Assembly: GCA_037446725.1 (NCBI GenBank)
Contig: JBBIIC010000014.1
Coordinates: forward strand, 1-52,079
Reading direction: 5' to 3'
DNA length: 52,079 bases
From: JBBIIC01 sp037446725
GTDB lineage: Bacteria; Actinomycetota; Coriobacteriia; Anaerosomatales; SLCP01
The position numbers and the translations under genes are program-made. This document shows positions 7,658 through 15,336 of the stretch, one piece after another. Below the pieces are notes generated by a model, which saw only the letters and a list, made by a program, of their open reading frames with translations, was not told the DNA's origin and searched no databases. Within the stretch, counting starts at the first letter, position 1, and every line of letters begins with the position of its first letter.

Positions 7658-8569
7658 TTACGTGGAAGCCACAAGCATCGTGGCGACTTCCTGATTGTAG
7701 CGGTCGAGCACCTGCTGCGGTGAGAGCCGCCTGACGCGGCCGTTTTCGACGACCTTGAGCGAACGATGCTTGCGGCGGGCGTTGTACCAGCCGATGTAGG
7801 TCACGAGCGCGAGTTCGAGGTCCAGTCGCGTCCTCCACGTGTAGCGCTTGGTCAGCTCGCGCTTGAGCGTCGACATGATGCTCTCCGCCATCGCGTTGTC
7901 CAAAGCGGTGCCGGTGCGGCCACGGCTCGGAGCGATGCCGGCCCTGATCAAGCGCTCGGTGTACTCGTAGGACGTGTATTGGCTCCCGTTGTCGGAATGC
8001 GCGATCGTCGCGCCCTCTTCCCTCCGGCTCGCTATCGCCATCTCGAGCGCGTCTGAGACGAGCGACTGGCGCATGTGGCTCGCCATCTGCCAGCCCACGA
8101 TGCGCCTGGTGAAGACGTCGAGCACGACGGCCACGTAGCTCCAGCCCTCCCAGGTCCGTATGTAGGTGAAGTCCATCAGCCAGATCTGGTCGGGTCGAGT
8201 GGCCGAGAAGTCACGGTGCACGAGGTCTTCGGCGGCAACCGCCTCTCGGCCGGCTACGGTCGTACGGTGTGTCTTTGCGTTGTGGCAGCCCTCGATGCCC
8301 GCCTTGCGCATCAGCCGCTCGACGGTGCAGCGTGCGACCGGGATGTCCTCCTCGTTGTTGAGTTCGTCCCAGATCTTGAGCTGGCCGTAGACGCCGTTGG
8401 ACTCCGTATGGACGCGGCGTATCTCACTGAGCAGGTACTCATCACGCACGGCACGCGCCGAGGGCGAAGCCGTCTTGCGTGCACGATACGCGCTCGCGGA
8501 AACCTCTATCTCCCGGCATATCGGCTCGACCCCGAAACGTGCGCGATTCTCATCGATGAACGCGCTCAC
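7658..8569 (-). CDS. IS3-family transposase OrfB, copy 2
   Basis: A 303-residue DDE transposase subunit. The HTH_21 part (EPICREIEVSASAYRARK) comes first, then the catalytic core with Asp in WLMDFTYI, Asp in HSDNGSQYTS and Glu in DNAMAESIMSTLKRE, and the usual C-terminal KHRSLK and DRYNQEVA tail. The GTG start overlaps the OrfA stop by four bases in the -1 frame. No internal stop is present. Confidence 0.88.
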   Translation of the reverse strand: MSAFIDENRARFGVEPICREIEVSASAYRARKTASPSARAVRDEYLLSEIRRVHTESNGVYGQLKIWDELNNEEDIPVARCTVERLMRKAGIEGCHNAKTHRTTVAGREAVAAEDLVHRDFSATRPDQIWLMDFTYIRTWEGWSYVAVVLDVFTRRIVGWQMASHMRQSLVSDALEMAIASRREEGATIAHSDNGSQYTSYEYTERLIRAGIAPSRGRTGTALDNAMAESIMSTLKRELTKRYTWRTRLDLELALVTYIGWYNARRKHRSLKVVENGRVRRLSPQQVLDRYNQEVATMLVAST

Positions 8570-8868
8570 CGCGGGCGGGGCTGGTCGAGCTCCTTGGCGA
8601 AAAACACACTCGCCGCCTTCAAGATCTCGTTGCTTCGTCTCAGGTCGCGGATCTCACGGCGCAGGGCGGCAAGTTCTTCGCGCTCCGCGGTGGTGAGACG
8701 GTCTGAGCGGGTGCCGTCATCGGCCTCCGCCTGGCGGACCCACACGCGCAGCGTCTCGTGATGCATCCCTAGGTCACGAGCGACCGCGGCGATCGGGCGA
8801 TCTGACTCTCTGGCGACTCGAACCGCGCGTTCTCTGAACTCGGGCGGGTACTTCGAAGGTCTGGGCAT
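8566..8868 (-). CDS. IS3-family transposase OrfA, copy 2
   Basis: A 100-residue HTH protein (YPPEFRERAVRVARESDRP to HETLRVWVRQAE) ending in a coiled-coil helix (LRREIRDLRRSNEILKAAS). It binds the IS ends and, as a frameshift fusion with OrfB, forms the transposase. Compared with copy 1 OrfA, the HTH and zipper are clearly homologous but the sequence is well diverged. Confidence 0.85.
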   Translation of the reverse strand: MPRPSKYPPEFRERAVRVARESDRPIAAVARDLGMHHETLRVWVRQAEADDGTRSDRLTTAEREELAALRREIRDLRRSNEILKAASVFFAKELDQPRPR

Positions 8869-8939
8869 TGGGTCACGGACTCCTTCCTCCAGGATTCATG
8901 CAATCCTAGAAACGGAGCCTCCGTCAAACCCGGGGCGCT

Positions 8940-10895
8940 TCACTCACGTTCGAGGGCCTCATCCAGTGCCGCTGGTTCGAAAAGGTGTTCCACGGCACGC
9001 TGATCCGGAACTTCCTCCTCGGAAACGCCAACTACGAAGACCGACTTGAACTCGAGCCCCTTTGCGCGATGGAAGGACCCCACTCTCACCGCTCCGTCGG
9101 GAGACACGTCACGACTCAGCGAGTGGGTCTCGATGCCCAGTTGCACGAGCGCCTCGGTCACAGGTTTGCAGCGATCGGCATGACGGCCGAACACTGCAAT
9201 CTCATGCGCCTGCAGGGCGCCAGACTCCAGGAGTGACTTCACAGAATCGGCGACAAACCGGCTCTCAGCTGCGGTGTCCTTGAATGAGCGCACAATCGGA
9301 CTCGGCCCGTGATAGACACTGACCGCTGTGTCGACTTCGCCATTACCCGAGGCGCCTCTGACAACAGCGTCAGCCAGGGACTTGATCTGCAGGGTAGTGC
9401 GGTAGTTGATTCTCAGACAGAACGAGCGACCCACCACATCGATTCCGGCGGACTTCATGGAGAACCGAGGAACGAATATCCGCTGTGTCATGTCGCCAAC
9501 AATCAGGAGGGCGTTCTCGCCCTTGCCAGCAAGAGAAGACAGGAACCTCAGCTCTTGCGGTCGAAGGTCCTGCATCTCGTCTACCACGACTGCGTCGTAT
9601 GGACGGGTGATGTCCCCGGCTTCAATGGCCTCGCGTGCCGTCATGCAGATGGTCGCCCAGTCGGTTATCCCTGCTTCTCGCAGCTTGTCGATCAGTTGCT
9701 GGAAGATGCTCCACACCAGGCGCCGTTCTTGTTCCCTGAGCGCACTTCCGCGACCTGAGCGGCTAATCTCAAGGTATTGGTCGAGGGTCTTGATGCCATG
9801 GGCATGGACTACGTGCTCCCATTCCATCACGTACCACTCGGGTGATCGCGTGTAGTCCCCGTAGTCCGCGAGTTCCTTGAGCCAGCGGAGTGTGAGTCCC
9901 TGACGGTCAGGCTTAAGGGCGCGCCCGGCGGTCTTCAGTAGGTCTAGTGCCACCTCGTGCACTGTCGAAATGGTGATGTTCTTGATCTCCTCATCCGTAC
10001 ACAGCAGTGCCAGCTGTTCGCGCAGGTTCGCGCATAGTGTGTCGGAGTAGCTGGTGAGCAGCACCCTCTTGCCTTGTCGGGAGAGGTGCCTTGCTCGATG
10101 CAGCGCCACCACGGTCTTGCCAGTTCCAGCACCCCCGGAGACCTTCGCTGGACCCGAGAAACTACCGTAGGCGATACGGTGCTGAGACGGGTGGAGGAAG
10201 GCGATCCACATGGCCATCGGTGACTGGACAACGCGCATCAGATCCTCGTTGCCATCTACGATGTAGTAGGTGCGGCGGATATCCAGATTCGACCGTGCGT
10301 AGTCTCGCTCGTCATCTCGCGAGGTGCCACCTGGCTTCGTTGCAGCCTCAGCGGGCTCGCCACACGCCGTGCCAAGGATTCTGTCGGCGACGTTCTCCGG
10401 GAGGTTCGTTGCATATTCGAGCAGCGTGTCGACGCTGGTGATTGCACGCAGCACGACAATCGCCTGTTCGGTCAGGCCCCATTCGGCCAGTTGCCGATCG
10501 GAGACAAGGTCCTTGCTGACGAGCGGCCTGACGTCGGGCTGCTGAGGGGATCGCGCCTCGGCCTGAATCTCTGAGATGCCAGCCGAGGTGAACTCCATAA
10601 CGACCTCATCGTCGTCGACCGAGACCTTGCGCCCCTCGGCCCAGCGATACGCGTCATCGTGATGGCCAACGTACAGTACCCACCAGTCCGGTCCGTCTTG
10701 GAACGTAACAGCACGATAGTCGTCACTGATTCTGGCGGTCCAAAGCCCGGGAGCCCGATTCACCCGATGTAGCTGATTGCCGCTGCCGCTCTGGTTCTGC
10801 GAGAAGTCGGACAACCAGGTGAAGATGCGCCCTCTGTCCGCCGACGGCAAGGAGCCAATTCGGTTGTTGGCTGAAGCGTGGAGTTTGACCGTCAT
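8940..10895 (-). pseudogene. RelE-like domain fused to UvrD/Rep helicase, 3' end removed by IS3
   Basis: The 651 remaining residues start with a RelE/ParE-like fold (about residues 1-90, ending VLYVGHHDDAYRWAEGR). A superfamily 1 helicase core follows, with Walker A at 253-261 (SGGAGTGKT), the DEMQD box at 439-443, an NYR motif and VGSFHRAKGLEF (motif V). The frame ends ALDEALERE and the next codon, TGA, lies in the IS3 terminal repeat. In this family the next segment should be the LLYVAMTRAR motif VI, so at least that and the C-terminus are missing. The ATG at 10895 is preferred; a longer frame begins at 10940. The enzyme is probably dead as a helicase but could still express the RelE domain. 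It lies co-oriented upstream of the Argonaute fragment. Confidence 0.75.
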
Positions 10896-11071
10896 CGAAC
10901 ACTGACTCCCCTCCCCGAAGACAATGCGGTGCGACCCCATTCTATCTGACGTCCGTCCCCGAAGTCGCCCAGCCGCGATTAGAAGGTGCGGGGTGACCGC
11001 CGAGCGGGTTCGCAGCGCAAACCTACGAGACCTGCAGATTCGAAGCCGGTGCTAGGACAAGCCAGCGTCGG

Positions 11072-11482
11072 CTACGCATCCCCGGCACACTTCGACGAGT
11101 TGCATCTGTAACACAGTGGCTGGATGTTGGAAATGTCGTCTGTGCCTCCGTGCAAGACCGGTACTACATGGTCCTTGGTCCAAACACTGCGGTATCTACG
11201 ATCGGGCCGAGTTGGGATGCCCTCCCACAGGAATCCGCACCGAGGACAACGATCGTGTTCAGAGAGCTTCCGCAGCCACTCCGCGTGCGTGTGCGATCCG
11301 CCATTCTTTGCCTTGCGCTGCGAGTACTCGCGTGCTCGTCCTCTTCTGCACGCACGGCAGTACCTGTGGGTGGCTCCGCTCGTGCTGGAAGTCCAGTAAC
11401 CGAAGTCGGTGCTCCCACACCTGCCGCAAGCCGCGCCTCGCCCGGGTGGGCGATCGGATGGGGCTTGTGTGTAAGTCTCCAT
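11072..11482 (-). CDS. HNH endonuclease with N-terminal zinc ribbon
   Basis: A 136-residue protein. Residues 18-45 form a CxxC...CxxC zinc ribbon (CGRCGSTDF, YCRACRRG). A second CPRCG pair leads into an HNH nuclease core with DHVVPVLHGGTDDISNIQPL and LCYRCNSSK. The His of DH, the Asn of NIQ and the final His/Asn-type residue make the beta-beta-alpha metal fold that cuts DNA. The ATG at 11482 sits about 12 bases after AAGGG; another ATG lies four codons upstream. The gene is co-oriented with the helicase and SeqA-like genes. It could be a restriction-type or homing-type nuclease; substrate unknown. Confidence 0.75.
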   Translation of the reverse strand: METYTQAPSDRPPGRGAACGRCGSTDFGYWTSSTSGATHRYCRACRRGRAREYSQRKAKNGGSHTHAEWLRKLSEHDRCPRCGFLWEGIPTRPDRRYRSVWTKDHVVPVLHGGTDDISNIQPLCYRCNSSKCAGDA

Positions 11483-11517
11483 GGCTGACACCATCCCTTA
11501 AGTTCGCCGCTGAACTT

Positions 11518-12060
11518 CTAGTCGACGTATTCGAATGACAGCCCCATCCGTCGTGTCAGCTTCTCAAGGTGGGCCACCGCGTTCTTGTAGTCCTTGTGGG
11601 CCTCCATGTAGAAGCCCCCGTACTCGACCGGCATGACGAAGGAACGGCCATTCGGATGAGTATCGGACTGCGCAACCAAGTACCGTTCCCGACTCGTGCT
11701 GTAGGGGGTCGCCTTCGTCAGCCCATCAAGGTGTCGGTCAACCAAGTAGCGCAGCGACTGCTCGTATAGATCCCTCACCGATACCGCGTCGATCTGCTTG
11801 CCGTCGAGCATAACCGTCGCACCGCGCTGACGAGGCAGCCGCGCATCTGCCTTTCGAGTGTGAATGATCGTAGCCACGCGGGGAAACGAAGAGGCGGGCG
11901 CCGAGAGGTTATCGAACGCGGCACTCGAGGCGCTTACCGATGACTCATACGCACCAAGCAAGCGGACAATCACGTCTTCGGGCTCACGATCCACAAACGG
12001 CTCTGCATAGGCTTTGAGTCGCTCCAGTGTGTTCTCAGAAATCGTGATTGATGGGCTCAT
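11518..12060 (-). CDS. SeqA N-terminal-like protein of unknown function
   Basis: A 180-residue protein. The first 40 residues (ITISENTLERLKAYAEPF, then EPEDVIVRLLGAYE) resemble the ribbon-helix-helix oligomerisation segment of SeqA and related regulators. The rest, with a GFYMEAHKDYKNAVAHLEKL region near the end, is unfamiliar; similar proteins are often found in restriction and defence neighbourhoods. The ATG at 12060 is preferred over a TTG at 12072 because GGAG lies eight bases upstream. It probably forms a unit with the HNH gene 36 bases downstream. Confidence 0.55.
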   Translation of the reverse strand: MSPSITISENTLERLKAYAEPFVDREPEDVIVRLLGAYESSVSASSAAFDNLSAPASSFPRVATIIHTRKADARLPRQRGATVMLDGKQIDAVSVRDLYEQSLRYLVDRHLDGLTKATPYSTSRERYLVAQSDTHPNGRSFVMPVEYGGFYMEAHKDYKNAVAHLEKLTRRMGLSFEYVD

Positions 12061-12062
12061 GG

Positions 12063-12116
12063 GTGGCTCCAATCTCCGTTGTCGGTTCCCGTGGCTCCAC
12101 TATATACAGTGGCTCC
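12063..12116 (-). repeat. Three GTGGCTCC direct repeats with a palindromic promoter core
   Basis: GTGGCTCC occurs at 12063-12070, 12091-12098 and 12109-12116. Between the last two lies CCACT-ATATAC-AGTGG (12097-12112), an inverted repeat around a TATA-like core. The cluster sits just upstream of the SeqA-like gene, whose N-terminus looks like an RHH DNA-binding domain, so autoregulation is plausible. The rest of the 280-base gap up to 12340 shows no coding sequence. Confidence 0.45.
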
Positions 12117-12340
12117 GCAGGAGTCAAGTGCCTGCAATTGGTTTCGGTGGAATTGAGCAGAGTCGCACGCCGATCCGCAGCTTGGCAGTGGGCAGCCGAC
12201 GAGCATGGCCTGGTCCACCGATAGGCCTGACGCCCTTAGCGCCCCAGTAATCACTTCAAGGCCGGGCATCCCGCAGAGAGACGCGGTGAAGGCGTACCTC
12301 TATCCCCCAAGTGCAGGGGCTCTCCCCCTATAGGGTGCGT

Positions 12341-12613
12341 CTATCGGTCTTCAGGATGTAGGAGTACCCAGTACTCCAGAATCGAGCGAGTGACCAGCTC
12401 CATGTCATGCCAATTCCGGGTGCTTTGGAAGTCCGGGACATCCTCCTCGCCAGCGACAGAGAGCACGGCTAGTGGGCCGGCAGGATGACCGGGGCCGTCA
12501 CTGAGTACGAACCAGCGACCTGGTCCAAGGACGTTGCGGTCATTCATCTTCCGAACGGCCTGGTTTGCTGAGTGCTTCGCTCGATCCTCATCCTGCTTAT
12601 CACCGTAGACCAT
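12341..12613 (-). CDS. Hypothetical 90-residue protein
   Basis: The frame begins at an ATG preceded by GGAG and codes for a soluble, charged protein (MVYGDKQDEDRAKHSANQ, then RKMNDRNVLGPGRWFVLSDG and a WHDMELVTRSILEYWVLLHP tail). I do not recognise it. It lies first in the series of minus-strand genes running to the Argonaute remnant, about 280 bases from the SeqA-like gene. Confidence 0.5.
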   Translation of the reverse strand: MVYGDKQDEDRAKHSANQAVRKMNDRNVLGPGRWFVLSDGPGHPAGPLAVLSVAGEEDVPDFQSTRNWHDMELVTRSILEYWVLLHPEDR

Positions 12614-12714
12614 GCTGTGTCTCCTCACAGACTGAGTGTTAAGGCAACGGATAGAAGAGGACTCACACAACGCATGGGACAGGGCGTCTATCCCTGACCT
12701 GGGTCTCCTCTGTA

Positions 12715-12845
12715 CCCGGTTTCCTCCCTGCTAGAAGGGTGTTAGAAGTCCGCCATTTGGGACAAGTCTCTCCGAGGCTCGGGAGCTGATCTCTGGCCAG
12801 TATTCTCCCTGCTAGATATCTCTCACAGGGAGAGTTCCCGGTTTC
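12715..12845. repeat. Gene-free stretch with two pairs of direct repeats
   Basis: In the gap between 12614 and the next operator, CCCGGTTTC occurs at 12715-12723 and 12837-12845, and CTCCCTGCTAGA at 12724-12735 and 12805-12816. The order is A-B-B-A. No convincing gene is present. The sequence could be a recombination scar or a decayed element; nothing else can be said. Confidence 0.4.
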
Positions 12846-12955
12846 GGGGGCGCCCACCCCTTCGGGTCAGCGACCCGAACCGAAGTTGGCCTCTATGTCA
12901 GCTGCCCACTCCGCTGAGACTCAGGGAACCGAACGGTGCTTGCCATTTCTTACTT

Positions 12956-12989
12956 TGTGCAATAATATTGCTCAAAGATGGAACTGAGC
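12956..12989 (+). promoter_or_regulatory. Overlapping palindromes before the nucleotidyltransferase gene
   Basis: GCAAT-AAT-ATTGC (12959-12971) overlaps GCTCA-N10-TGAGC (12970-12989). AT-rich sequence (TTACTTTG) lies just upstream, so the site would sit at or near the promoter. The second gene of the module has an HTH and could be the repressor. The palindromes are visible; the regulatory role is inferred. Confidence 0.45.
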
Positions 12990-13004
12990 ACAGAGGGGCC
13001 GGCC

Positions 13005-13544
13005 ATGGCCAAGAATCTACAGATGGGCGAGCCGGAGCTCCGGCAGCGGCTGATGGAGTTCGACAGGGCTGTGGGCCTACTTCACCCGGGTCGGACGTTC
13101 CACCTGGTGCTGGCCGGCGGAAGCGCACTCATGCTGCTCGGCCACCTCTCGCGCGCGACGGATGATATGGACGCACTGAAGTGCTCTCCTGAATTGGTGG
13201 CACTGATGGAGAAGTACGACATCAACAACCGGGTCGCAGGTGCGTACGGAGATCACTTTCCGTACAACTGGGAGGACAGGCTTGTCCCCTTGGATGTACA
13301 GACGAAGGTGGTCAAGTGTTATGCGGTGTCTCTGGAAGACATCGTCGCATCGAAGCTGTGCTCGAGTAGGTCGGATGATGAGTTCGATGTCCGGAGGCCG
13401 GAGGTTGTGGCGGCCATCGACTGGGGCCTGCTCGCGACAGCGGCTCGGGAAATGGAAGCGAGCCAGCTCAACCCGAGGAGATACCAGGAGTTCGTGCACA
13501 GCTACGAATCGTTTCGTCAGGAGTTCGGACCGTGCGACAGCTGA
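13005..13544 (+). CDS. DUF6036-type nucleotidyltransferase, likely toxin or TA component
   Basis: A 179-residue protein with a nucleotidyltransferase-fold signature. HLVLAGGSALMLLGHLSRAT is followed by DDMDAL, giving the GGSA...DxD metal-binding pattern of the AbiEii/DUF6036 group. Such proteins may transfer nucleotides to tRNA or protein targets. The ATG at 13005 was chosen because GAGGGG lies just upstream; an earlier ATG at 12978 falls in the operator. It overlaps the next gene by 13 bases. Cognate partners in related systems are HTH proteins, which is what follows here. Confidence 0.65.
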   Translation: MAKNLQMGEPELRQRLMEFDRAVGLLHPGRTFHLVLAGGSALMLLGHLSRATDDMDALKCSPELVALMEKYDINNRVAGAYGDHFPYNWEDRLVPLDVQTKVVKCYAVSLEDIVASKLCSSRSDDEFDVRRPEVVAAIDWGLLATAAREMEASQLNPRRYQEFVHSYESFRQEFGPCDS

Positions 13545-14059
13545 CACTCAAAGGGTATCTGGACTCATACGTGCCTTACCTTGCGGGCGAGGAAACGCAT
13601 GCCCTCCCTCGCCTCGCGCGCCGTCTGCAGTTGGAGCCGAGGCTCGTGGCGCCCCTTCTCCTGTGGGCCGCGGTGAGCGGCCGAGGGGACCGCCTGTCGA
13701 GGCTGCTTGAAAGCAAAGAGCAGCGGAGTGAACTCGAGACGCTCATGTCACTTCACTCCTGCTCGCTATTGGAGTCAGCTCTAGAAGAGGAGGATCCGCG
13801 CCTCCGGCCCGAGTACGCCAAGGTCTGGCGTAGCTTCGTCGCCAGAAGAGACGCGAATCGTCGCGATGCCAAGCTGAAGCTCGAGGCCAGAGAGCGGGTT
13901 CTTGCACTTGCTCGGGAAAAGGGCGTGTCGCGCTATCGAATGGCTCAAGACCTGAATCTCAATCACGGGAACCTGCACGCGTTCCTGGCACAAGGCAAGG
14001 CCAGCGCACTCTCGCTGGAGCGAGCATTCGAGCTCGTCGAGTATCTCGAGGCGGCGTAG
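13532..14059 (+). CDS. HTH-containing partner of the nucleotidyltransferase
   Basis: A 175-residue protein. The first two thirds are helical (LKGYLDSYVPYL, PRLARRLQLEPRLVAPLLLW) and the C-terminal 50 residues form an HTH (ALAREKGVSRYRMAQDLNLN, then GNLHAFLAQGKASALSLERA). It starts at a GTG inside the nucleotidyltransferase gene, so the pair is coupled. It could be the DNA-binding antitoxin. I infer this from arrangement; no named family was recognised. Confidence 0.6.
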   Translation: MRQLTLKGYLDSYVPYLAGEETHALPRLARRLQLEPRLVAPLLLWAAVSGRGDRLSRLLESKEQRSELETLMSLHSCSLLESALEEEDPRLRPEYAKVWRSFVARRDANRRDAKLKLEARERVLALAREKGVSRYRMAQDLNLNHGNLHAFLAQGKASALSLERAFELVEYLEAA

Positions 14060-14143
14060 TCACGTCGCCCGCTCTCGGAGCACATGCCGCCGACGCGAGC
14101 GCGCTCTGGGGGAGGTGCCTTCTGCTTGTCCTATCCCCCCTGT

Positions 14144-14524
14144 TTACTCTGACGCCTTGCGTGCGTACATAACGCCGCTCACACCATCGAAGTCGACGTC
14201 CTGAGTCCAGAGCGTCGCATCGTAGGCACGGGCCGTCGCCAGGATCACGCTGTCCGCCAGAGGCAGCTTGAGATCCAGGCTCGTTCTGGCCGCATCGAGC
14301 GCGAGCGAGCCACTCAGTTCAACGACGTTTCCCTGCTGCATCTGCGCCACGGCCGCGAGTGCATCGCTCTCACCGCGCTGGAGGGCGACTCGCTTGAAGA
14401 CCTCGTAGAGGGTGATCGAGGGGACGACAAGATCGTCAGTCGCCTCGATTGCGGCGGCGAAGAACTCGGCGTTCGGTCCGGCGGCGAAGTACTCGAGCCA
14501 TGCCGAGGAATCCACGACGTTCAT
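14144..14524 (-). CDS. vapC: VapC-family PIN ribonuclease toxin
   Basis: A 126-residue PIN protein: MNVVDSSAWLEYFAAGP carries the first acidic residue, TLYEVFKRVALQR the conserved Glu, and LPLADSVILATARAYDATLWTQDVDF the remaining acidic residues, so the active site looks complete. The ATG overlaps the upstream antitoxin stop by four bases. VapC toxins cleave tRNA or rRNA. Antitoxin type and operator make this a standard VapBC operon. Confidence 0.88.
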   Translation of the reverse strand: MNVVDSSAWLEYFAAGPNAEFFAAAIEATDDLVVPSITLYEVFKRVALQRGESDALAAVAQMQQGNVVELSGSLALDAARTSLDLKLPLADSVILATARAYDATLWTQDVDFDGVSGVMYARKASE

Positions 14525-14727
14525 ACACGATCGTCCTCACGGGGCACCGTCGTGTCGATGCCGGACAGAAAGCCCCTCATTTCCCGAACGGGACGCACAG
14601 GAACAAGCTCAATCCGTCCGTTGTACTCGATCGCCTGGATCTTCTGACCGGGCTTGAGCCCGAGGCTCTCCCGGATGCTCTTTGGGATGACCACCTGGTA
14701 CTTGGGCGAAATCGTCACAGTCGTCAT
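14521..14727 (-). CDS. vapB: AbrB/VapB-family antitoxin
   Basis: A 68-residue protein with the swapped-hairpin AbrB DNA-binding domain at residues 1-45 (TVTISPKYQVVIPKSIRESL, LKPGQKIQAIEYNG). The C-terminal tail (EMRGFLSGIDTTVPRE) should neutralise VapC. The ATG at 14727 follows GGAGGATGTC and was chosen over a longer frame for that reason. The palindrome directly upstream is its likely operator. Confidence 0.88.
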   Translation of the reverse strand: MTTVTISPKYQVVIPKSIRESLGLKPGQKIQAIEYNGRIELVPVRPVREMRGFLSGIDTTVPREDDRV

Positions 14728-14737
14728 GACATCCTCC

Positions 14738-14760
14738 TTGTCGATAGCGCTATCGTACAA
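14738..14760 (-). promoter_or_regulatory. VapBC operator palindrome
   Basis: CGATAGCGCTATCG (14742-14755) is a perfect 14-base palindrome, extended by TTGT and ACAA on its flanks. It lies 10 bases upstream of the vapB start and next to the ribosome site, as expected for VapB-VapC autoregulation. Confidence 0.65.
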
Positions 14761-15018
14761 CGCTAAGCGTATCGAACGCAATTCTAGGGTACCTTGCAGT
14801 GGCGTTCGGGCCAACCCGGATTCTGCAGTCTGGATGACAGTGCCCACTCCGGATGCCCCACTGCATCGCGACCACTTGGCCACACTTCGCGGTGATCCGG
14901 CTCGGCACCCCAACGCCCGTGGTCCGCATCCGGTCAGACCTCGGCAAGATCCCCACGCTAGCCTGAGCCGACGCTAATCGGCACGAGGGGATCGCAGATG
15001 CCCTGGCTCCAAGACCAT
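14761..15018. other. Intergenic region without visible genes
   Basis: This 258-base stretch separates the divergent VapBC and Phd-PIN modules. I see promoter-like sequence for vapB near 14760-14790 but no coding frame with a start site and no strong repeat. It may be remains of earlier insertions. Confidence 0.5.
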
Positions 15019-15045
15019 CAGTCTGATAATCTGATTCTCAGACTG
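15019..15045 (+). promoter_or_regulatory. Inverted repeat before the Phd-PIN operon
   Basis: CAGTCTGA (15019-15026) and TCAGACTG (15038-15045) are perfect eight-base arms around an 11-base AT-rich spacer, with TCTGA repeated again inside as TCTGAT. The site ends 12 bases before the antitoxin start and overlaps the likely promoter, matching Phd-type autorepression. Confidence 0.6.
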
Positions 15046-15057
15046 AGAGGACGTCCA

Positions 15058-15336
15058 ATGCGGACACAGCTCACCGTCACAGAGGTCGTGCGGAACTTCG
15101 CCGAGTACGTGAATCGTGTCGTGTACCGGCGCGAGTCGTTCGTCCTCCTGCGCGGGAACAGGCCGGTAGCCGAGTTGAGGCCCCTTCCTGCCGGTACCCG
15201 GCTCGGCGACCTACCTGGCCTGATGGCATCGCTCCCGAGACTGTCCGCGGACGAAGTGGCCGATCTTGCAGCCAGCATCGAATCGGCGCGCGCGGACCTC
15301 GAGCACAGGGAGGTCGTCGACCCGTGGCGGTCCTGA
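15058..15336 (+). CDS. Phd/YefM-family antitoxin
   Basis: A 92-residue protein. Residues 1-50 (TVTEVVRNFAEYVNRVVYRR, ESFVLLRGNRPVAELRP) are the Phd/YefM dimer domain that binds DNA. The C-terminal 40 residues are helical and acidic (LSADEVADLAASIESARADL). The ATG at 15058 follows GAGAGG. The end overlaps the PIN toxin by 13 bases. Confidence 0.85.
   Translation: MRTQLTVTEVVRNFAEYVNRVVYRRESFVLLRGNRPVAELRPLPAGTRLGDLPGLMASLPRLSADEVADLAASIESARADLEHREVVDPWRS

Larger units (their letters stand above)
7627..8942 (-). mobile_element. IS3-family insertion sequence, copy 2 (different type from copy 1)
   Basis: The element is 1316 bases, read on the minus strand. Its right end, read inward, begins TGAAGCGCCCCGGGTTTGACG; the left end begins TGACGAACACACGGGTTCC. 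The ends align with one offset and share CGGGTT, ACG and GGCTC blocks. The right-end repeat resembles that of copy 1 but the proteins differ, so the two are relatives, not duplicates. The right edge cuts the helicase gene and the left edge touches the IS21 element. Flanks (GAT and CTC) are not duplicated, pointing to a deletion between former neighbours. Confidence 0.8.

Noticed and set aside
12614..12955. CRISPR array or integron attC-like array
   Set aside because: Repeats occur only twice each with irregular spacing and no conserved spacers or attC-like folding.
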